DNA of 64,000 nucleotides from Veillonella sp. KGMB01456 (GCF_023051165.1 NZ_JALKIG010000011.1:1-64000), one strand, 5' to 3'; positions 18,287 to 26,785 are shown, counted from the stretch's first letter. Notes: generated by a model from the sequence alone, not told the origin. Numbers and translations: made by a program.

Positions 18287-19456
18287 ATGGACGCATTTAC
18301 ATTTCATAATCCGACCAAAATCGTATTTGGCAAGGACTGTGTAGCTCAATTAGAGCAAGATTTGGCAAAATACGGTCAAAACGTGCTGTTAACCTATGGC
18401 GGTGGCAGTATTAAACGCAACGGCATCTATGACGACGTCATGGCGCAACTTAAAGCGGCCGGTAAAAACGTCATTGAACTAAGCGGTATTATGTCCAATC
18501 CGCGTACTGAAAAAGTGCAGGAAGGGGCTGATTTGTGCCGTGAACATAAGATAGATTTCATCTTGGCGGTAGGCGGCGGATCCGTTATTGATTGCTCCAA
18601 ATTCATTGCGGCAGTGGCTAAAACAGAGCCCGGCTATGACTGGTGGGAGCACATGTTTATGAAGCGTGAAAACGTAACCGATGCGTTACCGTTTGGTGTT
18701 GTGCTTACCATGTCAGCCACAGGCAGTGAAATGAACAATCGCGGCGTTGTGACCAATTGGGAATCGCAGAAGAAAATGGGCGGTTACGGCGATGCGCTGT
18801 TCCCTCAGTTCTCCTATTTAGATCCGGTCTACACCTATTCCATGCCGCATAATCAGATGATTAACGGTATTTGCGATATGCTCTCCCATTTGATGGAACA
18901 GTACTTCTCCTTGCCGGAAACCAACAACTTGAGCGATGCCCTCATTGAAGCGGCTTTTAAAAACATCATGGCTAACGCAGCTGTTGCCATTAAAAATCCG
19001 GAAGACTATGAAGCTCGTTCCAACCTCATGTGGGGTGCAACGTTAGCTTTGAACGGTATTATGGGGCTTGGCAAAAAACAGGATTGGATGGCCCATCAGA
19101 TTGAACATGCGTTGTCCGCTTTTTACGACATTCCGCATGGTGCGGGCCTCGCCATTGTACATCCAATGTTACTTCGTTATATTTACAAAGATCATTTACC
19201 TCGTTTTGTTCGCTTTGCTAAAAATGTATGGGGTCTCAGCGAAGACGAATACGCCAACGAAGCCACCTTGGCCTTGGCCGGTATCGATGCGTTGCGCGCT
19301 TATTTCAAATCCATCGGGGCTCCCACAACTCTTACCGAAGTGGGTATTCCGGCTGAAGCGTTGCCTAAGATTGCTGAAAAATCTAACAGATATCTGACAT
19401 CCTATACCAACTTTACGACGGAAGATATTTTGGCGATTTATCAGAGCGCGTTATGA
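18287..19456 (+). CDS. Iron-containing alcohol dehydrogenase (YqhD/BDH type)
   Basis: A 389-residue group III Fe-dependent alcohol dehydrogenase, reducing aldehydes to alcohols with NAD(P)H. The nucleotide loop is GGGSVIDCSKFIA (about 96). Metal-binding histidines lie in HQIEHALSAFYDIPHGAGLAIVHP (given as two stretches, residues about 266-290). GGGS and the overall length match butanol dehydrogenase and YqhD relatives. AAGGAGG precedes the start. It has its own spacer on both sides and is probably monocistronic. Likely role: disposal of reactive aldehydes or reductant; substrate not determined. Confidence 0.92.
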   Translation: MDAFTFHNPTKIVFGKDCVAQLEQDLAKYGQNVLLTYGGGSIKRNGIYDDVMAQLKAAGKNVIELSGIMSNPRTEKVQEGADLCREHKIDFILAVGGGSVIDCSKFIAAVAKTEPGYDWWEHMFMKRENVTDALPFGVVLTMSATGSEMNNRGVVTNWESQKKMGGYGDALFPQFSYLDPVYTYSMPHNQMINGICDMLSHLMEQYFSLPETNNLSDALIEAAFKNIMANAAVAIKNPEDYEARSNLMWGATLALNGIMGLGKKQDWMAHQIEHALSAFYDIPHGAGLAIVHPMLLRYIYKDHLPRFVRFAKNVWGLSEDEYANEATLALAGIDALRAYFKSIGAPTTLTEVGIPAEALPKIAEKSNRYLTSYTNFTTEDILAIYQSAL

Positions 19457-19535
19457 TTAATTTTCGATAATTAATTGATAAGAGCTTTTCAAGTGTTTAA
19501 AGAAAATTACAATATATATACCGAAACTTTACATA

Positions 19536-19554
19536 AATGAACTGTTTGTTCATT
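19536..19554. promoter_or_regulatory. Dyad AATGAAC-N5-GTTCATT, operator candidate
   Basis: A perfect seven-base inverted repeat with a five-base spacer, in the AT-rich spacer after the alcohol dehydrogenase. It has the size of a typical repressor operator and no U tract, so it is not a terminator. The binding protein is unknown. Confidence 0.4.
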
Positions 19555-19595
19555 GCTATTAATAAATAGAAGTGTTAGTATAACAGTAGCATATG

Positions 19596-19662
19596 GCTCT
19601 TAAGAGCTCTTGGTGATGGCGGCATCACCTACCCGAAAGCGGCACGAAAGTGTCGCTTTTTT
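19596..19662 (+). promoter_or_regulatory. Structured leader with alternative pairing and terminator
   Basis: Three elements in a row: the palindrome GCTCTTAAGAGC (19596-19607), the hairpin GGTGAT-GGCGGC-ATCACC (19612-19629), and the terminator hairpin AGCGGCA-CGAAAG-TGTCGCT followed by six T in all (19638-19662). The first hairpin's loop repeats the GCGGCA of the terminator's 5' arm, so the 3' arm TGTCGC could pair with either. That is a switch-like layout. The GGTGATGG start recalls the fluoride riboswitch, but the rest of that motif is not clear. It precedes a 40-codon ORF. Confidence 0.45.
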
Positions 19663-19706
19663 GGGATAAATTCAAATCGGATATTATTGGGTAAGGGGAA
19701 TTAGCT

Positions 19707-19829
19707 ATGACATGGGATGACTACAAAGATTACGTAAAATCGCTTAGTGATGAAGATCGGGAAAATATGGAATTGATAGAAAAGCTGGCTGAGATTGCGA
19801 CACGCCATTTAAAAGATAAAGGGGAGTAG
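19707..19829 (+). CDS. 40-residue acidic small protein, resembling an XRE-regulator N-terminus
   Basis: A short ORF, MTWDDYKDYVKSLSDEDREN and 20 more residues, rich in Asp, Glu and Lys and predicted helical. AAGGGGAA precedes the ATG. The sequence resembles the N-terminal helical extension seen before the helix-turn-helix in some Firmicute XRE-type proteins, but here it stops before any DNA-binding part. It may be a remnant or a free-standing peptide. It is bounded upstream by a terminator-like leader and downstream by another terminator, so it forms its own small unit. Confidence 0.5.
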   Translation: MTWDDYKDYVKSLSDEDRENMELIEKLAEIATRHLKDKGE

Positions 19830-19949
19830 CGAAAGCAAATTCGCTTGAGCAGATGTAGTATTAAATAGACTTTTTGCGGCAGAAAGTATTTATGGTAAAT
19901 ACAATAGCTGTTTGTAAAAAGATAAAACTCAATAAATTCTATTTCCTTT

Positions 19950-19984
19950 GAGGCGGTCTTATTTCTATTGACCGCCTCTTTTGT
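19950..19984 (+). terminator. Rho-independent terminator upstream of cstA
   Basis: GAGGCGGTC pairs with GACCGCCTC, followed by TTTTG. It separates the small ORF from cstA. Confidence 0.8.
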
Positions 19985-20100
19985 TCCATTCATCGAAAAC
20001 TCGTTTACGCCTTTTCTAAAATAACATACAATGCTATCAGATAAAGATAGGTTATAAAATATCTTACAGCATAGTTTATTGCATTTATTTTAGTAGGTTT

Positions 20101-21936
20101 ATGTTTATGGAAATGAACGGGCTTTATTTAGTCATTGCTTCGGCCCTCATACTCGTAATTGCCTATCGCTTGTACGGGTCATTCGTGGCGGCTAAAGTAT
20201 TAACAGTAAATCAATATCGCACAACCCCGGCGGTAGCGATTAATGACGGGGTAGACTATGTACCAACCAACAAATGGGTTACTTTCGGTCAGCACTTTGC
20301 AGCGATTGCCGGTGCCGGTCCTTTGGTTGGTCCTGTAATTGCCGCTCAGTTCGGTTACTTACCGGGCGTGCTCTGGATTTTGATTGGTTCCGTATTAGCC
20401 GGTGCCGTTCACGACTTCGTGTTGCTTTTTGCATCCGTTCGTTATAACGGTAAATCCATTGCGGATATTGCAAAATCCGAAATTTCCAGCGTTGCCGGTA
20501 TGGGCACGTTGCTTGCTACTTTGTTCTTGCTCATCATCACGATGGCCGGTATGGCAGCCGTAGTTGCCAACTCCCTTGAAAACTCCCCATGGGGCTTTTT
20601 CACAGTAAGTGCTACGATTCCTATCGCCGTATTCATCGGTATTTACCTTCGTTGGATTCGCCCGGGCAAAATTCGTGAAGCCACTGTTATCGGTGTAGCT
20701 TTAATCATGGCCGCTGTTGTATACGGTCCTGACATCGCTCATTCTTCTTTGGCCCCTTACTTCACTTGGGATCGTAAATCCATTCAAATCATGTTGGCTG
20801 TTTACAGCTTCTTCGCAGCCGCTCTACCGGTTTGGTTATTATTAGCTCCACGTGGTTACTTGTCCACTTACATGAAAGTCGGCACCATCGGTGCATTAGC
20901 CTTAGGTATTATTCTTGTTATGCCGGTTCTTCAAATGCCAGCTTTCTCCGACTATGTAAACGGCGGTGGCCCTGTACTTAGCGGTTCCGCAGTTCCATTC
21001 GTATTCATCACCATTGCTTGTGGTGCGTTGTCCGGTTTCCATGCGACCGTATCTACCGGTACAACTCCTAAAATGATTACGAATGAAAAAGAAATGCTCC
21101 CAATCGGTTACGGTGCGATGCTTACTGAAGCCTTCATCGCTATGATGGCTTTGATTGCAGCAACCAGCTTACATCCAAACGATTACTTTGCAATTAACTC
21201 CACTACGGAAACTTTCTCCGCATTGGGTCTTCAAGTTCAAGAATTGCCAATGCTTTCCCAGATGGTAGGGGAAGACTTGATGCACCGTCCGGGCGGCGCT
21301 GTATCCTTGGCAGTTGGTATGGCTCACATTTTCTCCAAAATTCCTAACATGTCTCACTTGATGAGCTACTGGTACCACTTCTGTATCATGTTCGAAGCCT
21401 TGTTCATCTTGACTTTGATCGATACCGGTACTCGCGTAAGCCGTTATATGGTGCAGGAATTATTGGGTATGGCTTGGCCAAAAATGAAAGACGCTCACTG
21501 GTTACCAGGCGTTTACATTGCGTCCTTCCTCGTATGTTTCACTTGGGGTTACCTCGTATTACAAGGTAACATCGGTACCATTTGGCCATTATTCGGCGTA
21601 TCCAACCAGCTCTTAGCAACTATGGGTCTCGCCATCGGTACAACGGTTATCATGCACCTTGGCCACAAACGCTATGCATGGGTAATGATGATTCCATGTT
21701 TCTTCATTGCCATCATCACTGTTATGGCTGACTATCAAAACGTATTCGGCAACTACATTCCGGAAGGTCAGTGGATGCTCGTTGGCGTTAGTGTAGTCAT
21801 GTTCATCTTGGTAGCAGTCGTTATGGTTGAAGCGGTTCGCAGCTGGATTCGTTTGGTAAAACAGCCGCAAGATTTCCGTACCGAAGCTGATATCGAAGAG
21901 GAAACTCTCGAAGATATGGAACCTGAAAACGTTTAA
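20101..21936 (+). CDS. cstA: CstA-family peptide/pyruvate transporter
   Basis: A 611-residue polytopic membrane protein of the CstA/BtsT family, imported substrates of which include pyruvate and peptides. Family-typical stretches are FGQHFAAIAGAGPLVGPV, HDFVLLFASVR, FHATVSTGTTPKM and WPLFGVSNQLLA. About sixteen membrane segments are suggested by the hydrophobic runs. ATG codons at 20101 and 20107 are both possible; the ribosome site is weak. Codons are strongly biased toward a restricted set compared with neighbours, suggesting high expression. The convergent LytS/LytT pair is probably its regulator, as BtsSR and similar systems control related transporters. Confidence 0.92.
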   Translation: MFMEMNGLYLVIASALILVIAYRLYGSFVAAKVLTVNQYRTTPAVAINDGVDYVPTNKWVTFGQHFAAIAGAGPLVGPVIAAQFGYLPGVLWILIGSVLAGAVHDFVLLFASVRYNGKSIADIAKSEISSVAGMGTLLATLFLLIITMAGMAAVVANSLENSPWGFFTVSATIPIAVFIGIYLRWIRPGKIREATVIGVALIMAAVVYGPDIAHSSLAPYFTWDRKSIQIMLAVYSFFAAALPVWLLLAPRGYLSTYMKVGTIGALALGIILVMPVLQMPAFSDYVNGGGPVLSGSAVPFVFITIACGALSGFHATVSTGTTPKMITNEKEMLPIGYGAMLTEAFIAMMALIAATSLHPNDYFAINSTTETFSALGLQVQELPMLSQMVGEDLMHRPGGAVSLAVGMAHIFSKIPNMSHLMSYWYHFCIMFEALFILTLIDTGTRVSRYMVQELLGMAWPKMKDAHWLPGVYIASFLVCFTWGYLVLQGNIGTIWPLFGVSNQLLATMGLAIGTTVIMHLGHKRYAWVMMIPCFFIAIITVMADYQNVFGNYIPEGQWMLVGVSVVMFILVAVVMVEAVRSWIRLVKQPQDFRTEADIEEETLEDMEPENV

Positions 21937-22022
21937 TCGAACGTTAATAGGCTAAAAAGTAAACGACTAATAGCTTACAAACATAAATGTACGCCCTTAA
22001 ATTATGCTGTTAAGCAGATAAA

Positions 22023-22078
22023 AAATGCCATAGACACGTTGCTCGGTGAAAACCGTAGTAACGATGCCTATGGCATTT
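22023..22078. terminator. Bidirectional terminator between cstA and lytT
   Basis: AAATGCCATAG pairs with CTATGGCATTT, with an inner stem around GAAA. A runs on the left and T on the right allow it to work for both converging genes. Confidence 0.75.
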
Positions 22079-22188
22079 GTCGTATATTGTTAAAATGTTT
22101 GAAGCTGATTGTTGAGGCTAGCTTATTAATTAAGCATTTGATGCTTTGTCGTATAGTCCAAGTCGTTGTCTTATAGTCCGCGGCTTTC

Positions 22189-23109
22189 TTAGCTGATGCC
22201 CAACAATTCTTTAATCAGTTTAACCTGTGCCTTGCTCACTGGAATATCTACGAGCTCTTGGCCTTTGGCCGTCTGCTGGGGCAAACGTAACCAATAAGTG
22301 CCTTTGAACCACGGAATGACTTCCTGCACTTTATTTAAGTTGACGATATAACTGCGGTGAACGCGGAAGAGGGATGTGCCTTTTAAGCGATCCTGTAACT
22401 CCGTCAGCGTTTTATTGGAGCCGTATTTACCGGTATCGGTATGAACGTCGAGACGGCCCGATTCACCGGTAATGTAGTTGATGCTGTCGATGTCGATGAG
22501 CATGATGTGGGCACCGTCATCAACGGCCAGTTTATTAGTGCGGATAACAGGCTTGATGCTTTGATCGTTTGCGTCGTTCTGCTTTGCACCGGCTACGCTG
22601 ATAGCTTCGGGAGCACTTTTGGCTCCGGTGGCCGCAACTGATGTAGCATTGTTAGCGGCTGCATGGTTAGCGGTTGTACCATTACTTGCGGCTGCGTTAC
22701 CGGCGGCTCCGGTGCCGTGTGACTGCGTATGGCCGGTGGCTCCCACCAATTTTTGCACATGCTGAACCGCTTTAGCCAAACGGTCATCTTCAATCGGTTT
22801 TACCACATAGTCTAAAGCCTGCAGCTCGAAGGCTTTGAGGGCATATTCATCATAGGCCGTGGCAAAGATGATTTTGCTATCCGGTGAAATGTCGTGAATG
22901 ACTTGAGCCAGTTCCAAACCGGACAGACCGCGCATATGGATATCAAGGAAGATTAAAGCCGGTTTTTCACGGGTAATTAAAGAAATCGCGGCCGTAGCGT
23001 TGTCGGCTTCGCCGATAATATCGATTACATCACTGTGGTTGGTAGTGAGTAAGTACCGCAGCTCGTCGCGAGCCGGCGCTTCATCATCAATAAGGATGGT
23101 GCGAATCAT
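22189..23109 (-). CDS. LytTR-family response regulator
   Basis: A 306-residue response regulator. The receiver domain is residues 1-120, with the phosphoacceptor Asp in IFLDIHMRGLSG and the Lys in DYVVKPIEDD. The LytTR DNA-binding domain is about 205-306, with FRVHRSYIVNLNKVQEV. Between them lies a linker of some 70 residues, nearly all Ala, Asn, Thr, Gly and Ser, much longer than usual. It follows the sensor kinase gene by twelve bases on the same strand. The pair likely senses an extracellular carboxylate such as pyruvate and drives the adjacent transporter cstA. Confidence 0.92.
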   Translation of the reverse strand: MIRTILIDDEAPARDELRYLLTTNHSDVIDIIGEADNATAAISLITREKPALIFLDIHMRGLSGLELAQVIHDISPDSKIIFATAYDEYALKAFELQALDYVVKPIEDDRLAKAVQHVQKLVGATGHTQSHGTGAAGNAAASNGTTANHAAANNATSVAATGAKSAPEAISVAGAKQNDANDQSIKPVIRTNKLAVDDGAHIMLIDIDSINYITGESGRLDVHTDTGKYGSNKTLTELQDRLKGTSLFRVHRSYIVNLNKVQEVIPWFKGTYWLRLPQQTAKGQELVDIPVSKAQVKLIKELLGIS

Positions 23110-23121
23110 AGAATCGCCTTT

Positions 23122-24837
23122 CTATTCCGTTCGTTCCGGTGTCGGATCGGATTCCGGTTGAACTTTAGGGATGCGGATAACAACGGTGGTGCCTTCTTCA
23201 GGAACCGAAGTAATTTCAAGACCGTACGGGGCACCGTAGAGACCGCGCAAGCGGCGATGCACATTGCTAAGTCCGATATGACCTTGTGGCGGATGTTCCA
23301 GATAATAATCCGGGTCGCCTTGGAAACCGACGCCGTCATCGGTAACGGTGATTATAATATCCGTGTCCGTCATGGTTCCTTCAATGGCGATGGAACCGCC
23401 CACCTCGCGCGGTTGGAGACCGTGCTTGATGGAGTTTTCAATAATCGGTTGCAGCGTTAAGGACGGGATGCCGTAGCTGAAAATAGCGGGGTCCAAATTA
23501 TGCGTTACGAATAACTTATCGCCGTGGCGGGCAATGGCAATTTCAAGAAAACCGCTGACCTGAGCCCATTCTTTTTCAAACATAATAACGCGGCCCGTAT
23601 ACTGCAAGGTAAAACGGAAAATTTGCGAGAATTTGATGAGCAAACGCCTTGCCAGCTCCGGATTGGTACGAATCAATGAGGAAATGGTATTCAGCGTATT
23701 GAACAGAAAATGCGGATTAATCTGGGTATGTAATGCCTGCATTTTCGCTGCCTCGGTCAAACGACGTTGGTAGTCGATTTCCGTCAGCTCCAGCTGGGTT
23801 GAAAATAAGTCAGCCAGACCTTGAGCGAAGGCAATATCCGACGAATCCGGATGATAGGACGGCGATGTATAATACATCTTCAACGTACCGATGATACGCG
23901 TTTTTATCATGAGCGGTACCACAATGGCACTGCTGAGCGTACAGTTCGGGTGGGTACAACCGATTTCAGCTGGCGAGTAGGCGATATGAATCGTACCGGA
24001 CGTCAACGAATCGATGGTTACATGCGTCAAATGGTCATTCATGCCGGGCGCATGGTGATTGCTTTCGGCCCCGATATAGGCGAGAACCTGCTTCGTATCC
24101 GTAATAGACACCGCGTCGTAGGGGCTGTGCTTTTTAATAATTTGCACAACCGCATTGGCCGAATCCGGATTAAGACCTTTACGGAAATAACGTACCGTTT
24201 CGCGGGCGATGGACAAGATATTTTGACTCTGATTCGCCTTTTGCTGCGTCCGTTGGTAGAGGCCTGCTTTGATGATATACATGAAAAGGGCAAGGCCTAA
24301 CGAGTTGGCAATCGTCATCGGTACAGCGATGCTGTTTACGAGGGCGTATGCTTGGTCATAGGGCTGAGCGACGAGCAAGATGATAAGCATCTGCAGAATC
24401 TCGCTGAAGAACCCGATACCGAGGGCAATCGGCCACGGAATGAGCTTGCCTTTGTAGTATTTTTGAAAAAGACCGGCCAAGAACCCTTCGGTGATGGAGG
24501 AAATGGCACAGGCAAGGGCCGTAAAACCACCCAACGAATAGCGGTGCAAGCCGGACACGATACCGACGGACGTGCCGAGGTACGGGCCGCCAATGAGACC
24601 GGCCGCCATGATACCAATCATGCGCGAGTTGGCAAGGGCATCCTGAATGGGAATCCCGCCGTAGGTGCCGAGGATGGCGATGCTGGAAAAAATGACCGTA
24701 AAGGCGATGCGGTCGAACCACGATAGTTTGTTGACCATGAGACGGTCGAAAAGTTTGAGCCTTGAAACGATGAGCCCCAGTATGACGGCATAGCTGATGC
24801 GTTTTATCATTTCAAGTAAAAGTATGTCGATAGCCAT
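23122..24837 (-). CDS. LytS-type sensor histidine kinase
   Basis: A 571-residue sensor. The N-terminal 5TM-5TMR-LYT membrane domain spans about residues 1-195 (NSRMIGIMAAGLIGGP). A GAF domain covers about 215-345. The His_kinase domain has the phosphoacceptor in INPHFLFNTLNTI (about 380), and the ATPase domain has LQPIIENSIKHGL and DDGVGFQ. GAAAGGA lies before the start. It is cotranscribed with the downstream LytTR regulator. LytS relatives with this sensor domain (BtsS, YpdA, Bacillus LytS) are tied to pyruvate sensing, which matches the neighbouring CstA transporter; the ligand is inferred. Confidence 0.92.
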   Translation of the reverse strand: MAIDILLLEMIKRISYAVILGLIVSRLKLFDRLMVNKLSWFDRIAFTVIFSSIAILGTYGGIPIQDALANSRMIGIMAAGLIGGPYLGTSVGIVSGLHRYSLGGFTALACAISSITEGFLAGLFQKYYKGKLIPWPIALGIGFFSEILQMLIILLVAQPYDQAYALVNSIAVPMTIANSLGLALFMYIIKAGLYQRTQQKANQSQNILSIARETVRYFRKGLNPDSANAVVQIIKKHSPYDAVSITDTKQVLAYIGAESNHHAPGMNDHLTHVTIDSLTSGTIHIAYSPAEIGCTHPNCTLSSAIVVPLMIKTRIIGTLKMYYTSPSYHPDSSDIAFAQGLADLFSTQLELTEIDYQRRLTEAAKMQALHTQINPHFLFNTLNTISSLIRTNPELARRLLIKFSQIFRFTLQYTGRVIMFEKEWAQVSGFLEIAIARHGDKLFVTHNLDPAIFSYGIPSLTLQPIIENSIKHGLQPREVGGSIAIEGTMTDTDIIITVTDDGVGFQGDPDYYLEHPPQGHIGLSNVHRRLRGLYGAPYGLEITSVPEEGTTVVIRIPKVQPESDPTPERTE

Positions 24838-24946
24838 GAAAAATCCTTTCGTTAATGCAATTTATTGTTATTATTATATCACAGATGCAAAATACTAAAG
24901 GATAGCCATAGGGTTATATTAAGATTGCAAAATGGTCATTTTTCGA

Positions 24947-24975
24947 TTGTGAAACGATGACGAATTTAGTAAAAT
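24947..24975 (+). promoter_or_regulatory. Sigma-70-type promoter for the 46-residue ORF
   Basis: TTGTGA (24947-24952) and TAAAAT (24970-24975) are spaced 17 bases apart, about 90 bases before the small ORF and divergent from the lytS start. Confidence 0.5.
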
Positions 24976-25026
24976 AAAACCATCTAAAACATAGGTGAGA
25001 TTAGGCAAGATTGAATGATTGATTAC

Positions 25027-25041
25027 CTGTCACAGTGACAG
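25027..25041. promoter_or_regulatory. Perfect palindrome CTGTCACAGTGACAG
   Basis: A 7-1-7 perfect dyad lies just upstream of the AGGAGG of the 46-residue ORF and downstream of its likely promoter. It could be a repressor operator or a small hairpin that masks the ribosome site. The cognate factor is unknown. Confidence 0.5.
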
Positions 25042-25064
25042 TTTAGTTTGATAGGAGGCATAGT

Positions 25065-25205
25065 ATGTGTTGGTGCGATATCGTATTTAAATCCGGGGCA
25101 AACCGTTTAGGTCAGGGTCTCGAAGGTACCCTTCATTTCTTGGCGTTCTGGGTGCTCACACTCAGCTTTGTGCGCTTGGGCGTGTTCTGGATTTTCGGAT
25201 TATAA
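25065..25205 (+). CDS. 46-residue putative small membrane protein
   Basis: A short ORF with an excellent AGGAGG ribosome site. It begins MCWCDIVFKSGANRLGQ and ends in one long hydrophobic helix (about residues 23-46, with four Phe, two Trp and no acidic residue). A promoter precedes it and a strong terminator follows, so it is a self-contained unit. The N-terminal Cys-x-x-Cys-like MCWC is notable. No family recognised. It is either a small membrane regulator or a toxin-like peptide; nothing in the sequence decides. Confidence 0.6.
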   Translation: MCWCDIVFKSGANRLGQGLEGTLHFLAFWVLTLSFVRLGVFWIFGL

Positions 25206-25231
25206 AAACGGTTTAACTTAAACTTTGCATA

Positions 25232-25280
25232 GGCTCAATATATTCATTTCGTTGAAATGATGTATATTGGGCTTATTTTT
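25232..25280 (+). terminator. Rho-independent terminator after the 46-residue ORF
   Basis: A long, slightly imperfect stem, GCTCAATATATTCATTT against AAATGATGTATATTGGGC, with a CGTTG loop, followed by TTATTTTT. Confidence 0.8.
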
Positions 25281-25319
25281 ATGGTCTAAACTTGATTTAA
25301 TTATTGCAAATTTGATTGA

Positions 25320-25339
25320 CGAGTGATATATTTAACTCG
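25320..25339. promoter_or_regulatory. Inverted repeat CGAGT-N10-ACTCG upstream of the LarA-family gene
   Basis: Five-base arms overlap a TTGACG (-35-like) element at 25317, about 100 bases before the gene. It is short and could be chance. A related segment, CACTCATATCAC, is at 25378-25389. Confidence 0.3.
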
Positions 25340-25435
25340 TGATAAGAAAAATGAATATATTTTCAAAAATTATTTGTCACTCATATCACATGGAGGTTTA
25401 GGGCGTAGGTTTTATATCTATTAGGGGGCTATAAT

Positions 25436-26710
25436 ATGCGCACATTTAAAGTACCATACTCAAAAGACTTCATTTCAATCCAGGTGCCGGAAGCAAATCT
25501 CAAAGGCGTTTTAGAATCCGGCTCAGCCGAATATAAGGCTACGGCACCTGAAGAAGCATTAGTGGAACAAGCCTTGGATAATCCGATTGGCAGTGTCAAA
25601 TTAGAAGACCTGGTTAAAGGGAAAAAGAACATGGTCATCATCACCAGTGACCATACCAGACCGGTACCAAGTAAGATTACCATGCCGATTTTGCTGCGTC
25701 GAATCCGTGAGGTGAATCCTGCCATTGATATTACAATTCTCGTGGCTACCGGTTTTCACAGACCCACAACCAAGGAAGAAATGATCGATAAATTCGGTCC
25801 GGACATCGTAGCCCATGAAAAGATTGTAAATCATATATCCGGTGATGACTCGCAAATGGCGAGAATTGGTACTTTGCCGTCAGGCGGTGCGTGTATCATC
25901 AATAAATTAGCTGTAGAAACAGAATTACTCATAGCCGAAGGTTTCATTGAACCGCACTTTTTTGCCGGTTTTTCCGGAGGTCGTAAGAGTATTTTACCGG
26001 GGATTGCCTCAGCGGTTACAGTCATGGCCAATCACTGTGCTGAATTTATAAATAGCCCAAATGCCAGGACCGGTATATTGGAAAACAACCCTATTCATAA
26101 AGATATGAAATACGCTGCTAAAGCTGCTAATTTAGCATTTATCCTAAACGTTGTTATCGATTCTGAAAAGCATATTATCAATGCCTTTGCCGGCGATTCT
26201 GAAAAAGCCCATGAAGTAGGCTGTGAATTTGTTTCAAAACTTGCCAGCGTACCAAAGGCACCCGCTGATATTGTTGTTACCACTAATGGCGGCTATCCGT
26301 TGGACCAGAATATTTATCAAGCGGTTAAAGGGATGACGGCCGCTGAAGCAACATGCAATAAAGATGGCGTTATTATTATGATTGCGGCCTGCAATGATGG
26401 GCACGGCGGTCAATCCCTATATGATAATTTAAAGGCGGTCAAAACCCCTAGAGAACTGCTTGACCGCATTGCTAAGGTGCCACGGAATGAAACAATTCCG
26501 GATCAGTGGGAAATGCAAATTCTAGCACGAATTCTTGACCAATTTACAGTCATTGTTGTGACTGATCAGTGTGATCCTCAAATGTTAAAAGACATGCATA
26601 TTGAACATGCCTTTACATTTGCGGAAGCTTTAAATCGTGCTATGGAGATAAAAGGGAAGAATGCATCAATAACTGTCATTCCTGATGGAGTATCGGTTGT
26701 AGTGAAATAA
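25436..26710 (+). CDS. larA: LarA-family nickel-dependent racemase
   Basis: A 424-residue LarA-family protein; LarA interconverts D- and L-lactate with a nickel-pincer nucleotide cofactor. Hallmarks are SDHTRPVPS near residue 70, ATGFHRPT (cofactor His, about 107), and EPHFFAGFSGGRKSILPG with the conserved His and Lys (about 175-190). GGGGGCT lies before the ATG. The larB, larC and larE genes for cofactor synthesis are not in the window, so they must be elsewhere if the enzyme is active. LarA homologues can act on other 2-hydroxyacids, so lactate is the likely but not proven substrate. It fits the lactate-centred metabolism of Veillonella. Confidence 0.88.
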   Translation: MRTFKVPYSKDFISIQVPEANLKGVLESGSAEYKATAPEEALVEQALDNPIGSVKLEDLVKGKKNMVIITSDHTRPVPSKITMPILLRRIREVNPAIDITILVATGFHRPTTKEEMIDKFGPDIVAHEKIVNHISGDDSQMARIGTLPSGGACIINKLAVETELLIAEGFIEPHFFAGFSGGRKSILPGIASAVTVMANHCAEFINSPNARTGILENNPIHKDMKYAAKAANLAFILNVVIDSEKHIINAFAGDSEKAHEVGCEFVSKLASVPKAPADIVVTTNGGYPLDQNIYQAVKGMTAAEATCNKDGVIIMIAACNDGHGGQSLYDNLKAVKTPRELLDRIAKVPRNETIPDQWEMQILARILDQFTVIVVTDQCDPQMLKDMHIEHAFTFAEALNRAMEIKGKNASITVIPDGVSVVVK

Positions 26711-26720
26711 AAGGAAATTA

Positions 26721-26785
26721 ATAAGGAGCAGTAACTGAAATGTGAGTTTAAAAACTCGATTTCGTTACTGCTCCTTACTTTGTTT
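26721..26785 (+). terminator. Strong terminator after larA
   Basis: AAGGAGCAGTAAC pairs with GTTACTGCTCCTT, with further inner pairing (GAAAT/ATTTC and GAGTTT/AAACTC), followed by ACTTTGTTTT. Unusually long stem. Confidence 0.75.

Noticed and set aside
19612-19662. Fluoride riboswitch
   Set aside because: Only the GGTGATGG beginning matches; the conserved downstream segment and a fluoride exporter gene are missing.
24352-24726. Plus-strand ORF opposite lytS
   Set aside because: Composition is that of an antisense frame, with no ribosome site; the LytS frame is fully supported by domains.
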